52,946 bases of DNA from Ignavibacteria bacterium RIFOXYC2_FULL_35_21. GTDB taxonomy: Bacteria; Bacteroidota; Ignavibacteria; Kapaibacteriales; UBA2268. The position numbers and the translations under genes were made by a program. Position 1 is the stretch's first letter; each line of letters opens with the position of its first letter. The stretch lies in the NCBI GenBank assembly GCA_001804705.1, contig MHAY01000058.1, forward strand, positions 1 to 52,946, in the 5' to 3' direction. The notes below the pieces were generated by a model. The model ran no database searches. It was not told the origin of the DNA and saw nothing but the letters and a program-made list of their open reading frames with translations. Below, piece by piece: positions 25,301-33,902 of the stretch.

Positions 25301-26594
25301 CCTGCACATGTGCAAATTCGAGGTCATCGGGAATTGTACCATCGTCAGCAGCCCGGTATACAAGGTTAATATAATTACTCGTAAAACCTGAACCACCCTT
25401 TATCCCGGGTGTATTAAAGACAATTTCCCTTTGATATTGTTCCAATGGAGTTAGTATAAGCTGGAATGGGTCACTGTATATACCATCATCCAACTGGCCC
25501 GGATTATATTGCGTAACGCTAATCGGTTTATCACCGGATATGATTATTGGCCTGGGGTCACCTTGGTCTACCCTCATCCTCAGCCAACCTGTACTTTCAA
25601 GTCCTCCCCCCGTTGACAGTGATGTAAGCTGAATCCCGTCACGGTAAATTTTCGTCCCTGATTCCTTTGGAAAAATCTTTATAAAAGAATTTTTCAACCT
25701 GTCAATTATCTTTGTTACATGATATTCTGTTCCCCAGGTATGTGTTGGAAGTTCCATCTCAATAATAAAATCGCAGGCAGGTGTGTTCTCAGGTATATAG
25801 GCACAAAAACTTCCCGATATTACACTTACCGGCTTGTTTGCCCTGATCCTGCTGCCCGACAGGTCGCTGTGCTTTCCTATACTCCCAAATAATAAGACGT
25901 CGCCTTTGTATAGAATCCACTGCTTCGTTTCACCGGGAGTCATATTGCCGGCTGTCCTCGTTGATGACGTTCCTCCAAGTGTAAACCTGACTCTCGTTTG
26001 GTCATAAGCTGCAGTAACCGCAGTATAACTCGTCAGATACTGCGGATTGGGACTAGTAGGGTCATTATTAGCAGGGTCAGCCCATGATGCAACAATATAG
26101 TCCTTGCCAAGTGATGATAAAGGTACACCCAAATAACCGTCACTTGTATACAGGTACCTCGTAACACCATATACTATGATTGGGTCTTCGGCATAAACGT
26201 GAATACCATTACCTGTATATACATCATCAGGTTCGGGCGGCTGTGCATCAGTTTTCCTGTAAGGCTGTCCTATCGATGGAGATAGTGTAAACTCGATTAT
26301 GTCGTTTGGTATTGTCTTTTGTTGCCTTACATAACCTTTACCGGGTATTTCAACTGTAACAACTGTTTCCACACCCGAGGAAATGTAAAGTTTCAGGTCA
26401 TTCTTTGCCCCTGTAGTTTCCCAGCAGGGTATGAAAGTCAGCCAGAATTCTGTACCTACGTTATTCGAACCAAGCAGTTTCGGCAATTCCTTCTTCAGCT
26501 TCTTTAAATCGAAGTCTTCGGCTGTTGCCCGATATGCTGTGAATAACAGCGTGCATATACTAACGAGTAAAATAGTGTTAATCAACTTTTTCAT
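22323..26594 (-). CDS. Large secreted T9SS-sorted protein with IgGFc-binding-like and ASH-type domains
   Basis: A 1423-residue secreted protein. Signal peptide at 1-25 (AYRATA site). Residues ~40-500 resemble the IgGFc-binding N-terminal domain: NNVGTEFWLTFIPCWE, VYGVTRYLYTSDGYLGVPL, GKDYIVASW. Residues ~600-1170 contain several ASH/choice-of-anchor-D modules recognised by phrases such as DFGDVVVNHTANGQIEIRNN and DFGETVINDT. Residues ~1190-1320 are cohesin-like (GDTTYVSLNLEPG, VGTALEGKF). The end is a type A T9SS sorting domain (NPNPVTNSAEIEF, LPSGVYWLEL, KKIEKMVVTK). It would be exported through the T9SS and attached to the surface or released. GGGAG precedes the ATG. Ligand unknown. Confidence 0.88.
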   Translation of the reverse strand: MKKLINTILLVSICTLLFTAYRATAEDFDLKKLKKELPKLLGSNNVGTEFWLTFIPCWETTGAKNDLKLYISSGVETVVTVEIPGKGYVRQQKTIPNDIIEFTLSPSIGQPYRKTDAQPPEPDDVYTGNGIHVYAEDPIIVYGVTRYLYTSDGYLGVPLSSLGKDYIVASWADPANNDPTSPNPQYLTSYTAVTAAYDQTRVRFTLGGTSSTRTAGNMTPGETKQWILYKGDVLLFGSIGKHSDLSGSRIRANKPVSVISGSFCAYIPENTPACDFIIEMELPTHTWGTEYHVTKIIDRLKNSFIKIFPKESGTKIYRDGIQLTSLSTGGGLESTGWLRMRVDQGDPRPIIISGDKPISVTQYNPGQLDDGIYSDPFQLILTPLEQYQREIVFNTPGIKGGSGFTSNYINLVYRAADDGTIPDDLEFAHVQGGVFIWKKLSSIDPNPGQQFSILVNGKKYYCKTITLPGDGVYKIRANDPFAAYAYGFSSFDSYGFPTSVALGDLEKPDTIPPDPIWILECDGTIKGATVEDMPRNNDRSNLSQIILLSEQSFNYKMTYKDFMPGEDASTEWKAWVVDKNRDGRAVIIFTDRRGNDTIITINYYAVKLAIRPDLDFGMLPIGAVVEKDAWVINESSQSAVMLDSLSLKYNNQGFEVFGLNLPYLLQPLDSVPIKVRFTATINGEFRDSVGVGDTCFFNFESLVKANVGSAIINVTYHDFGDVVVNHTANGQIEIRNNGNIDLVITGYTVPRQPVIFIPDIVAISEPTPLVIKPNDVFTYEVTFIPPAEQRYTDSMFFISNTEKVNNPDSVGDLFGRGIKPGLAANSYDWGRRRIDRTAFPSGPYDPDNNYDVIKLENNGSSAVTIWDYKIISDINGTAFEFDRGLLTNRQIQDSSFIIVPVKFHPVVTGQHALIIVYENSAGDSTQTILRGIGIVPRVETSDVDFGETVINDTLHPNIRQVRFTNLSPIDWDYGDSLIIEDLIVQPAGNVISENMTVFGTEGFKYDKSAITFPLTLRRGEHLDFDAQFVANKIPQANGRLLTKSDAENEVISNWFGKGIAQGLNIETGTETICVYDTVTIACRIYNIGSNDISVDSLEIQPLDAESATVFSFVNLADEDGFVIPAGLYQTVLIKYSPVPITTPIPRLTIHRANLVAYNNSVASPVVTSAIPVTGNAEFYGRNSTIIPKKQTNKIGDTTYVSLNLEPGLDISLAQVRQLDITVTYNGDFLKVYEPDVHVGTALEGKFAIQNLTINDVAGIVKLSLVSTTDILNLPGGGEILRLYIGTYLPKTQTDSSDIVDTIVVPETRCVGIMSDTGKINLEPTCAYDLRKVVLNSTAYSMSKVNPNPVTNSAEIEFSVGLEALTEIKIFGSSSEVVAVPVSEVLKPGVYRLGISVQDLPSGVYWLELSSGPYKKIEKMVVTK

Positions 26595-27199
26595 TTTATT
26601 CTCCCGAAATATTTTATATCTATATCAATAATTATTTTCTTATTCGGTTGAATATGCCTCTCAATTGTTTCGACGCTCCAAGGCATCAAAATATTTCAAC
26701 TTCAAAATTATCACTTATTTTCTACATCTAATAACACATTTTTCGGCAAAATGTTTCACTGATACAAAAAAAAGATTTATTCCATTATTAATTACCCCCT
26801 CAAAAGAATGGATTATTTAGTAAGAAATGTCCCCTTTTCTCAGAAAGCCTGCCCTTGTCACCCTGAGTCAATGACCACCGCCGATGCCATGGTAAAGCAA
26901 AAATATGACAAATTAAAATCGTTCTTTATTTTTTTTGAATAGCCACTATCTTCGGATAGTAGAGGTTTTTTTTTCACTCGATTCTGACTTTAGTCACTAA
27001 TATTAAGGGGGTAAATCCCGAATTGTGGCGAGGAGCCATCCCACGACTTAAAAGTCGTGGCTATTCATAAAATATCAATTTTTTTATAATGTTTCATTAA
27101 CAGCGAAGACGAAGGGAAGATTCTGATGGTTTCCTGAATTTTGTTATCAAACATTTTCCATCTTTTATACGTCACAATTAAAATTAAAGGAGTTCATTA
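26595..27199. other. Intergenic stretch with promoter region and repeats
   Basis: No gene seen. Going rightward it holds the upstream region of the large T9SS gene, the 63-bp segment 26874-26936 shared with 14574-14636, element copy 3 (26937-27066), and the promoter/RBS region of hicB, where AGGAG sits 7 nt before the ATG. Confidence 0.6.
26937..27066. repeat. Multi-hairpin REP/MITE-like element, copy 3
   Basis: A 130-bp copy. The right hairpin CCACGACTT/AAGTCGTGG has two compensatory changes relative to copy 1 (CCACTACTT/AAGTAGTGG), while the outer GAATAGCCAC/GTGGCTATTC ends are identical. The interior has GACTTTAGTC and GGGGTAAATCCC. It shares its 63-bp left flank with copy 1. Confidence 0.75.
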
Positions 27200-27418
27200 A
27201 TGATAAACAGCTTTACAGCAAAATATACAAAAATATCTTCAGGGTACATGGGGCAACTAATAGAATGGCCCGAAGTAGTAACAGAAGGGGAAACACTCGA
27301 AGAATGTAATCTGATGCTTAAAGATGCCTTGAAAGAAATGATTCAGGCATATAGGCAAATTGGCAAAGAAGTACCTCATACTCAGTCTATCTTTGAGCAA
27401 ATAACTGTAGAAGCCTGA
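27200..27418 (+). CDS. hicB: HicB-family antitoxin
   Basis: A 72-residue HicB antitoxin: the partial RNase H-like fold is seen in FTAKYTKISSGYMGQLIEWP, EVVTEGETLEECNLMLKDAL and KEMIQAYRQIGKEVP. In intact modules HicB neutralises the HicA mRNA interferase and represses the operon. The order hicB-hicA, with the hicA start overlapping the hicB stop (TGATG), is a known variant. Here hicA is frameshifted, so HicB may now be an orphan. AGGAG precedes the start. The gene lies just after repeat copy 3. Confidence 0.88.
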   Translation: MINSFTAKYTKISSGYMGQLIEWPEVVTEGETLEECNLMLKDALKEMIQAYRQIGKEVPHTQSIFEQITVEA

Positions 27419-27607
27419 TGCCGGTAAAAAGAAAAGATTTACTCAAATACCTTGAACAAAACGGATTTTTCCTTTTGAGAGAAGGTGGTAACCATTCAAT
27501 TTATTCAAACAATGATAAAACTATTCCTGTTTAAAAGACATTCGACCTTTGACAGAATTACCGCTAATGAAATTTGCAAACAGGCTGGTTTAGAAAAAAA
27601 GTTCTAA
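27418..27607 (+). pseudogene. hicA: HicA toxin, frameshifted
   Basis: Not open in a single frame. From the ATG overlapping the hicB stop, the frame reads MPVKRKDLLKYLEQNGFF, then REGGNHSIYSNNDKTIPV and a TAA at 27532-27534. The canonical HicA dsRBD-like fold, with catalytic His in GNHSIY, is present. Removing one T from the GTTTAAAAG run near 27529-27533 restores KRHSTFDRITANEICKQAG followed by LEKKF and a stop at 27605-27607, exactly the expected HicA C-terminus. It is therefore a one-base insertion or an assembly error in a homopolymer. If real, the toxin loses its last ~25 residues. Confidence 0.82.
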
Positions 27608-27960
27608 TGAAAAACCAACAAAGATTAAACTCCCCTCAGGTATTGCACCTGACAGATTAACAATTTCCCCTTGCTTTTCTAATTATTACTGATTAGTTTC
27701 GATTTATTAATTAAGAAGGTAGCGATTAGACTGTATGTCTATTATTAAATTTGAAACAAAATCTACGAAGTTGTCAGGGTATTGCAAATCGAGCATCGGC
27801 TGTGAAGCCGCACTGAAAATAATCTGAGACCTTTTGTCTTTTAATGTGTCATTATAGATAGTGAATAATGAATAATGAAAAGTGAATAATTTCGGTTATA
27901 TTATTTTTAATCATTTTTCAAAGTCCCTCGCCTTTGGAGAGGGATTTAGGGTGAGGTAAA
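27608..27960. other. Intergenic stretch with a possible gene remnant and a TCCCTC hairpin
   Basis: No complete gene. On the minus strand an open stretch 27707-27850 reads as a plausible protein C-terminus (LDLQYPDNFVDFVSNLI, ending RYLLN) but has no good start and no RBS. A hairpin TCCCTCGCC/GGAGAGGGA lies at 27924-27944, with GGGTGAGG just before the next ATG acting as possible RBS. The AATGAATAATGAAAAGTG words are simple-sequence repeats also seen near 35980. Confidence 0.4.
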
Positions 27961-28779
27961 ATGAAAACAATATTCAAAATCTTACTTGTAATTGTCTTTT
28001 TATCTTTCATTGCACAAAATGCAAAAGCGGCGGATACACTTAATCCATGCTGGACAATGTACTATCCACATGAACCTGAGAATGGATATTTTAATCCTGA
28101 TTCTGTACTTTATGATTCCTGCTTTTGCAAAGATAGATTGCATGAAGGATGTGATAGTATTTATGCAAAGCAATGGTATGAAATTATATTTAATAATAAA
28201 GACCCTTATGGCTTTACACAATTTCCTGAAGATACAATAATTGAGACTACATGGCAAAACCTTGATTCAAACTATGTTGATTTGAGAAACATGTTTCAAA
28301 TTGCAGAGAATATGTTTGGAACTTTTATTTTAAGGAAAAGATACCCAGAAATAACAGACTCTACATCATTAGGAAGTAGAGGTTATTTAATTAAATTTCA
28401 AAATTATCGTAATATTTTTTCTGTCGTTTATTATTTCTATTATACTAATTTATTATTTGATTTTTATTATAAAGAAGAACTTACATATATCCCAGATTTA
28501 ATAATAGATGATAACGAATTAGATAATATTTTTATTAAAATCTATCCTATACCTTGTTATAACTCAATAACGATAAGTTTCTCTTCAGATAAAGTATTTT
28601 CTTATGATATTAAAATAATAGATAACTTAGGATACGAATTATTATTAGAAAATCAATCAATTCAACAAGGTGAACAATCAATAAAAATAAATACGGATAA
28701 ACTTTCTGAAGGTATATATTTCCTTTTAATTGATTTTGGTAAAAATAAAATAGTAAAAAAAATTATTAAAATAAAATAA
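27961..28779 (+). CDS. Secreted protein with T9SS C-terminal sorting domain
   Basis: A 272-residue secreted protein. Signal peptide MKTIFKILLVIVFLSFIAQNAKA, cleaved near residue 23. The mature N-terminal ~160 residues have several cysteines (CFCKDRLHEGCDS near 51-63) but no recognised fold. Residues ~190-272 are a type A T9SS sorting domain: IYPIPCYNSITISF, IIDNLGYEL, LSEGIYFLLI, KIVKKIIKIK. It would be exported by the T9SS. The gene is AT-rich and closely followed by the palindrome at 28791-28814. Function unknown. Confidence 0.8.
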   Translation: MKTIFKILLVIVFLSFIAQNAKAADTLNPCWTMYYPHEPENGYFNPDSVLYDSCFCKDRLHEGCDSIYAKQWYEIIFNNKDPYGFTQFPEDTIIETTWQNLDSNYVDLRNMFQIAENMFGTFILRKRYPEITDSTSLGSRGYLIKFQNYRNIFSVVYYFYYTNLLFDFYYKEELTYIPDLIIDDNELDNIFIKIYPIPCYNSITISFSSDKVFSYDIKIIDNLGYELLLENQSIQQGEQSIKINTDKLSEGIYFLLIDFGKNKIVKKIIKIK

Positions 28780-28790
28780 CCACCCCTCAA

Positions 28791-28814
28791 TCCCCTCCTT
28801 AATTAAGGAGGGGA
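28791..28814. terminator. Palindromic C/G-rich hairpin between convergent genes
   Basis: Perfect palindrome TCCCCTCCTTAA/TTAAGGAGGGGA, 12 nt after the stop of the upstream gene and facing the convergent C69 dipeptidase gene. The prefix AACCACCCCTCAA matches that at 22261, so the repeat includes its left flank. Confidence 0.55.
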
Positions 28815-28871
28815 ATCAAAGGGAAGTTTTTTATAATTTTTAATTGTGAATTGTGAATTTTTAATTGTTAT

Positions 28872-30515
28872 TTATTTCTTCTTTTTCTTTTTATCCTGCC
28901 ATTTAACTTCGTAGTAGCCGGGCTTATCTTTTATTACTGCTTTCAGGAACTCATCTCCGTAGCCGACACCCTGGGGATGTCTCCCGTTTGCAACGTTTAC
29001 ATCATTGATGTAGCCGTCATTGTATTTCATCACGAGAAATCTCCACAAGTCTCTCCATCGGTAGAATGTGTTATCGGCTTGTGTAACAGAATAATCCGTC
29101 AGGTAATCAACCATTAAAGCCCTGTCTGTTTTCTCGAGTTCGAGTGCAGCTTTTTCCACTGCCGGCTGAGTTGCATGGAATTTGTTTTCCAGCTCACTCT
29201 GTACCTTCTGAATATCTTTTATAATATATGAATATTTCGTATATGCAAGATTGGCGACAAGGTTGAACACCCACCACCCGGATTCAAGCGAGAAATCGCT
29301 TATGCTTCCGATTGTGAAAGGCTCTGGAGGACGTGTCATACAGCAATAAAGAGGCATATACACATTCGAGTATGTATCGTCAACGCCATACCAGAACACA
29401 CCACCGATTTCTCTCGGCAGAAAGTTGCGCATCTGCGACACAAACGAAAATGCAGTCTGCTGAGTCGAGGTAGGACGCTCCCATCCATATTCGGTTACAG
29501 TATCGCCGGCAACTTTCCATGTCAGATTCTTCCACCTTACAGGGCATCCGTAAGGGCCTGCTGCTACACCTTTTGTCATGTCATATGGAGTGCCTTCGAA
29601 GTGGTCTCTCATCAGGCTAATCACATCCCGAACAGAAAGCTTCTTGTCCGGCTTAACAAACAAGGGATAAGGCTTAGCACCTTTTACTGCGCGCCAGTAA
29701 TCTTCGGGAAAATCCTGCGAGGGAGCAATTCGTGTAAAGAATCTCCATATTCTTCCTTCGCAGAAAAGCAAACCACCGGGTTCAAGAGGACAATAAGTAT
29801 CGGCAAAGCTGAATGGGCCTGACTTGGGGTCATACCACCCTTTTTTGATTGCATAAGAAATTGCATCGGGAGAGAAGAGGCAATTCATTGTGTCATTTTC
29901 CACAAGCTCCCTGATTCTTGCCTGGTTAGCATGGGCGCAGACGTAACCATCAGGCACTCTGCGTGCCGCCCAAACTGCTCCGCCTTCTGACTTTGCGAGC
30001 ATTTCGAGAATCCATGCTTCGTTTGCATCCGCAACAGAGAAAGATTCGCCTGCACTGTAATATCCGTGCTCCTCGACAAGGCTTGTCATAACATGAATGG
30101 CTTCTCTTGCGGTTTTTGCTCTTTGCATTGCAAGAAACATGAGGCTTCCATAATCCATTTTTGCCGTTGTATCCCTCATCTGGGACCTTCCACCGAATGT
30201 AGTCTCACCTATGGAAACCTGGTATTCATTCATATTTCCGATTACAAGATATGTATGAAGTACCTGTTTGATTCTTCCGAGTAATTTTCCTGTGTCCCAT
30301 TCAATCACATCGACCGAATCACCGGGTTTGTAATCTCGCGCAGGTGAGTAATACAAAGGGCCCATAAATCCCCCTGCGTCTGCATTATATGTTATCATCA
30401 CAGAACCATCGGCTGATGCTCCTTTTGACACGAGCAAATTCGTGCATGCAGTATTATAATTATAAGAAAATAAAAATATTACTCCCGTTATAAATAGTTT
30501 AACTCCGATTCCCAT
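28872..30515 (-). CDS. C69-family dipeptidase (PepD-like), secreted
   Basis: A 547-residue N-terminal nucleophile hydrolase of peptidase family C69. A signal-like hydrophobic segment precedes the ACTNLLVSKGASADGS motif; the Cys of ACTN is the expected nucleophile once the leader is removed. Further family landmarks are TYNADAGG, IGNMNEYQVSIGETTFGGR and WILEMLAKSEGGAVWAARRVP. These enzymes hydrolyse dipeptides, here probably in the periplasm. The start is the ATG at 30515, with AAGGTGA about 4-10 nt upstream. It ends in a poly-Lys tail. The convergent partner is the secreted protein at 27961. Confidence 0.9.
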   Translation of the reverse strand: MGIGVKLFITGVIFLFSYNYNTACTNLLVSKGASADGSVMITYNADAGGFMGPLYYSPARDYKPGDSVDVIEWDTGKLLGRIKQVLHTYLVIGNMNEYQVSIGETTFGGRSQMRDTTAKMDYGSLMFLAMQRAKTAREAIHVMTSLVEEHGYYSAGESFSVADANEAWILEMLAKSEGGAVWAARRVPDGYVCAHANQARIRELVENDTMNCLFSPDAISYAIKKGWYDPKSGPFSFADTYCPLEPGGLLFCEGRIWRFFTRIAPSQDFPEDYWRAVKGAKPYPLFVKPDKKLSVRDVISLMRDHFEGTPYDMTKGVAAGPYGCPVRWKNLTWKVAGDTVTEYGWERPTSTQQTAFSFVSQMRNFLPREIGGVFWYGVDDTYSNVYMPLYCCMTRPPEPFTIGSISDFSLESGWWVFNLVANLAYTKYSYIIKDIQKVQSELENKFHATQPAVEKAALELEKTDRALMVDYLTDYSVTQADNTFYRWRDLWRFLVMKYNDGYINDVNVANGRHPQGVGYGDEFLKAVIKDKPGYYEVKWQDKKKKKK

Positions 30516-30587
30516 CAATCACCTTAAATAGTAATTATTAACATTCCTGTAAGCATAAGTTTACAAAAATGACAAATTATTCCTAAA

Positions 30588-30620
30588 TAAAAAAAGCCTG
30601 CGGGTGTATTTCCACAGGCT
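30588..30620 (-). terminator. Rho-independent terminator of the FN3-repeat gene
   Basis: On the minus strand AGCCTG pairs with CAGGCT around a 14-nt loop and is followed by a run of seven or more T. It lies 25 bp beyond the stop codon at 30646, the classic intrinsic terminator layout. Confidence 0.85.
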
Positions 30621-30645
30621 CTTAGTAAAACAAAAAGGTTAAGTG

Positions 30646-33606
30646 CTATTTAACAAGCACGAGCTTATTAACTGCTTTATAACTTCCAATCTGAACTGAA
30701 TACCAGTAAACCCCGCTGGAAAGCCCTCTGGCTGTCCAGTTGATGTTATGCTCGCCTGCTGACATTGGTTTATCGAGCAAGGTTTGCAATTCAGCCCCGA
30801 AAGAATTTGCTATCTTAATAGAAACATGATTTTCACTCGGCAGATTGAAATGTATGATTGACGATTCAGATGTTGGATTCGGGAATGCAGTTATTTCATA
30901 TTGCTTCCAGACTAATTCATCAACCCCGGTGTATCTCTTAGTTTTGAATTTCCACGATTCTGACCATGGGCCTGAACCTGCTTCGTTAGTACCTTTGACT
31001 CGCCAGAAATATTCCATATTCCAATCCAAGCCGTCAATATCCATCCTGGTGTTATAGTTGGATAGATCTTCCTTAACGATTGAATCAATTGTAAAGGAAG
31101 CACTCGTTGCAACCTGTATCTGGTATTCAACTGCACTGTTGCTTACCGCAGGATCCCAGAACAAAGTGCCTGTAGTATCCCAGTCAACAAAGTTATTTAC
31201 AGGTGCCCGAAGGTAAGGTGCAAGAGGAGGTACGTCAATCACCCTGAAATGCCATGTGGAGGAGTATTGTGTTTCGCCACTGTCGTTAATAGCACTGACA
31301 TGCCAGTAATAAGTCCTGAAATTATCGAGGTCCGTAGCTGTATAAGTTGTGGATGTCAATGTGTTCAGGTCATATAATGGACCGAGTATAATTGTGTCTT
31401 CTACTACTCCTGTGCCTACCTGTAAATGGAATCTGTCTGCATAAACTGATGAATTCCACTCAAGAGTTACAGTAGTTGGGATTTGCTCGGCTCCTGATGG
31501 CGGATATATCAGAGACGGAACCCCTGGGCCTTGCTTAACAGTTGTGAAGTCCCAGACAGCAGACCAATCGCTTGTTCCCTCGCTATTCTGTGCATTAACA
31601 CGCCAGTAATACTTCGTTTCCGGGTCAAGAGCATCTGTTAAAAGGTAGTTCGTTGATGAAGTAATAGTTCCCCTAAGTATAGTCAAGAAATTAGCTGTAG
31701 TTGATAAATTAAATACATAGTTTGTCGCTCCCGGTACAGCTTCCCACTGGCAAAGCAGTTGGACAGGCTGGTTGGTTGCATGGTTTGGAGGCGACAACAG
31801 GTTCGGTGCCTGAAGCACTGTCCTGAATGTCCATACATCCGACCATGTACTTGAACATGGTGTAAACGTTGCAGATACTCTCCAATAGTATTCATCATTC
31901 AAGGAAGGAACCTGGTATGTAAATGAGTTTGATGTCAATCCGGTAACATCAACAATAGATGTAGTAAATGTCGGTTCAGTCGAAAGTTGGAACTTATACT
32001 CAGTGTTTGGCTTAATATGTTGCCAGCTAAAGTTAATTGTCCTCTGATATCCGCCTGAATTATCAGCAGGCAGATACAGTTCGGGTGCAGGAATATTTGT
32101 TTCAAAATCCCATGTGGCAGACCATAAACCTGTATTTGCTATGTCCTCGCCTCTCACCCTCCAATAATAAGAAGTCAACTCTTCGAGTCCGCTTACATCA
32201 TAGTATAAATCCATTATATTGTCCTCATTGACAACAATGTCAGTGAAACCTGCATCCTTTGCAACCTGAATCCTGAAGGCTGTTGCTCCCGTTATTCCAT
32301 TCCAACGGAACGTGTAACTCATCGGCGTGCAAGACCTGTGATTTATCGGCGATGTGAGTGTCGGCGAATCGTAAGGTGTCTTAAATGTAAAAGTACTCGA
32401 CCACATCGAAGTACAGCCGCCTATTACAGATGCTACCCTCCAGTAAAACATAGTGTTAGCCTTAATGGTCGGCAATGCAATTGTATATGATGTAGAGGTA
32501 ATTCCTGTTTGATTAACATCGGGTGCAGTAAAGTTGGGATTATCTGCTACCTGAAGGTTATAAGAATTAGAACCTGCTACAACAGTCCATGAACAGCTTG
32601 TGTTGAACGGAACACCTTCCGCTAAGTTCGGAGGCAGAAGAGGTGTCGGTTCCGGCTGTGAAGTTGTAAATGTCGTTGTCGTTGACCAATCCGTAACACA
32701 TCCGGTGGTAAAAGATGAACTGACACGGCTGTAGTATGTTGCCAGGTAATTAGGCAGTGATACAGTCTGAGAACTTGTTGTAATTCCGTTATTACTATAT
32801 ACCCGATTAGCGGGAATAAAACTCGGTGAATTATAGACTTCCAGCCTGTACCAATCCGCAGGCGGAGCGGCAGTCCATGTAAAGTTCGATATCCTCGGTG
32901 TGCAGGTTGAACCATGCACAGGAAATGTGATTACAGGTTTGTCGGGTATAGTAGTAAATGTTCTACCAGGACTCCATCCCGACCAACAGCCTCCAACGTC
33001 TGTGTTCAACCTCCAGTAGTATTGGGTATTATAAGCTACAACACCAGTAAGGCTGAATGTGGTTGATGTCGTTGTATTGTGATATACGATACTTCCAGGG
33101 TCAAATGTCGATGATGTATTAATTTCTAAATCATACTGGTCTGCTGTCGTAGCATAACCCCACGATGAAATACCGTCAATGGGTACACAGGTCAAATAAT
33201 CAGACGGTGTGTACATTGTTGCATATGGCGACACTGTCGTGAAAGTTGCCGCAGTAGAATACAAGTGCGATAAATCCGTAAATGATGCACTCACCCTCCA
33301 GAAATATGGATCCAGGCTCCTCGGAACATTATATGAATATGTTGTAGATGTGGGTGAAATACCAAAGTAGTTCAGTATTTCAGAACCTGTTGCCGAACTT
33401 TGGGATATGTATATCCCGTAACCTGTTACTGTTCCCGAAACAGGTGCAGTCCAGGTAAATAACACATTCGGGTCGTCGCAAGAACCCACGCCACCTGTCG
33501 GTGAATCAAGCGTAGGTGCCGACTGCCCAAAAGCGGAATTAATGCCCGAAACTGCAAATAATGCCATAACAAGCATTAAATAAAAAAGTCTTCTGGTTGA
33601 TTTCAT
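30646..33606 (-). CDS. Secreted multi-FN3 protein with T9SS sorting domain
   Basis: I start at the ATG at 33606, with AGGAG 5 nt upstream and a clean signal peptide (MKSTRRLFYLMLVMALFAVS, site near AFGQ); the longer frame would add 24 unlikely residues. The 986-residue product has nine FN3-like modules of about 95 residues, each opening with a P-x-L-x-x-P motif (APTLDSPTGG, SPTLTSPINH, APNLLSPPNH, APYLRAPVNN) and having YYWRV near its end. The C-terminal ~75 residues are a T9SS sorting domain (AFPNPTSESSIIHF, GLSSGVYWYSV, YKAVNKLVLVK). It is probably a cell-surface adhesin or scaffold. It has its own intrinsic terminator. Confidence 0.9.
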   Translation of the reverse strand: MKSTRRLFYLMLVMALFAVSGINSAFGQSAPTLDSPTGGVGSCDDPNVLFTWTAPVSGTVTGYGIYISQSSATGSEILNYFGISPTSTTYSYNVPRSLDPYFWRVSASFTDLSHLYSTAATFTTVSPYATMYTPSDYLTCVPIDGISSWGYATTADQYDLEINTSSTFDPGSIVYHNTTTSTTFSLTGVVAYNTQYYWRLNTDVGGCWSGWSPGRTFTTIPDKPVITFPVHGSTCTPRISNFTWTAAPPADWYRLEVYNSPSFIPANRVYSNNGITTSSQTVSLPNYLATYYSRVSSSFTTGCVTDWSTTTTFTTSQPEPTPLLPPNLAEGVPFNTSCSWTVVAGSNSYNLQVADNPNFTAPDVNQTGITSTSYTIALPTIKANTMFYWRVASVIGGCTSMWSSTFTFKTPYDSPTLTSPINHRSCTPMSYTFRWNGITGATAFRIQVAKDAGFTDIVVNEDNIMDLYYDVSGLEELTSYYWRVRGEDIANTGLWSATWDFETNIPAPELYLPADNSGGYQRTINFSWQHIKPNTEYKFQLSTEPTFTTSIVDVTGLTSNSFTYQVPSLNDEYYWRVSATFTPCSSTWSDVWTFRTVLQAPNLLSPPNHATNQPVQLLCQWEAVPGATNYVFNLSTTANFLTILRGTITSSTNYLLTDALDPETKYYWRVNAQNSEGTSDWSAVWDFTTVKQGPGVPSLIYPPSGAEQIPTTVTLEWNSSVYADRFHLQVGTGVVEDTIILGPLYDLNTLTSTTYTATDLDNFRTYYWHVSAINDSGETQYSSTWHFRVIDVPPLAPYLRAPVNNFVDWDTTGTLFWDPAVSNSAVEYQIQVATSASFTIDSIVKEDLSNYNTRMDIDGLDWNMEYFWRVKGTNEAGSGPWSESWKFKTKRYTGVDELVWKQYEITAFPNPTSESSIIHFNLPSENHVSIKIANSFGAELQTLLDKPMSAGEHNINWTARGLSSGVYWYSVQIGSYKAVNKLVLVK

Positions 33607-33817
33607 AACAACTCCTTTAATAGTACTATTAAAATATACTTTATTTTCAAAGTGATTATTTTTTGCTGCATTTTTCATTTGTACGTAACCTGACGTATTT
33701 ATTCAAAATTAATTATTTATTTATTAATAGTTAATAGAAAAAAACGTACCAAAAATGTTTTTTTTAATATTTTTTTCTCTTCTTTAGCAATAATTTTTAT
33801 TAAATTGCGTTTCATTG

Positions 33818-33844
33818 TTAGCACTCTTTCACAGAGAGTGCTAA
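33818..33844. promoter_or_regulatory. CIRCE operator (HrcA binding site)
   Basis: Exact CIRCE consensus: TTAGCACTC, nine-base spacer, GAGTGCTAA. It lies 58 bp before the groES start, within the expected promoter/leader. HrcA binding here represses the operon until heat shock (established knowledge). hrcA itself is not in the window. Confidence 0.97.
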
Positions 33845-33902
33845 TTTTTTCGATAAAAAAATCTAATTTATATTTATTAACAAAATAATGGAGTTAAAAG
33901 CT

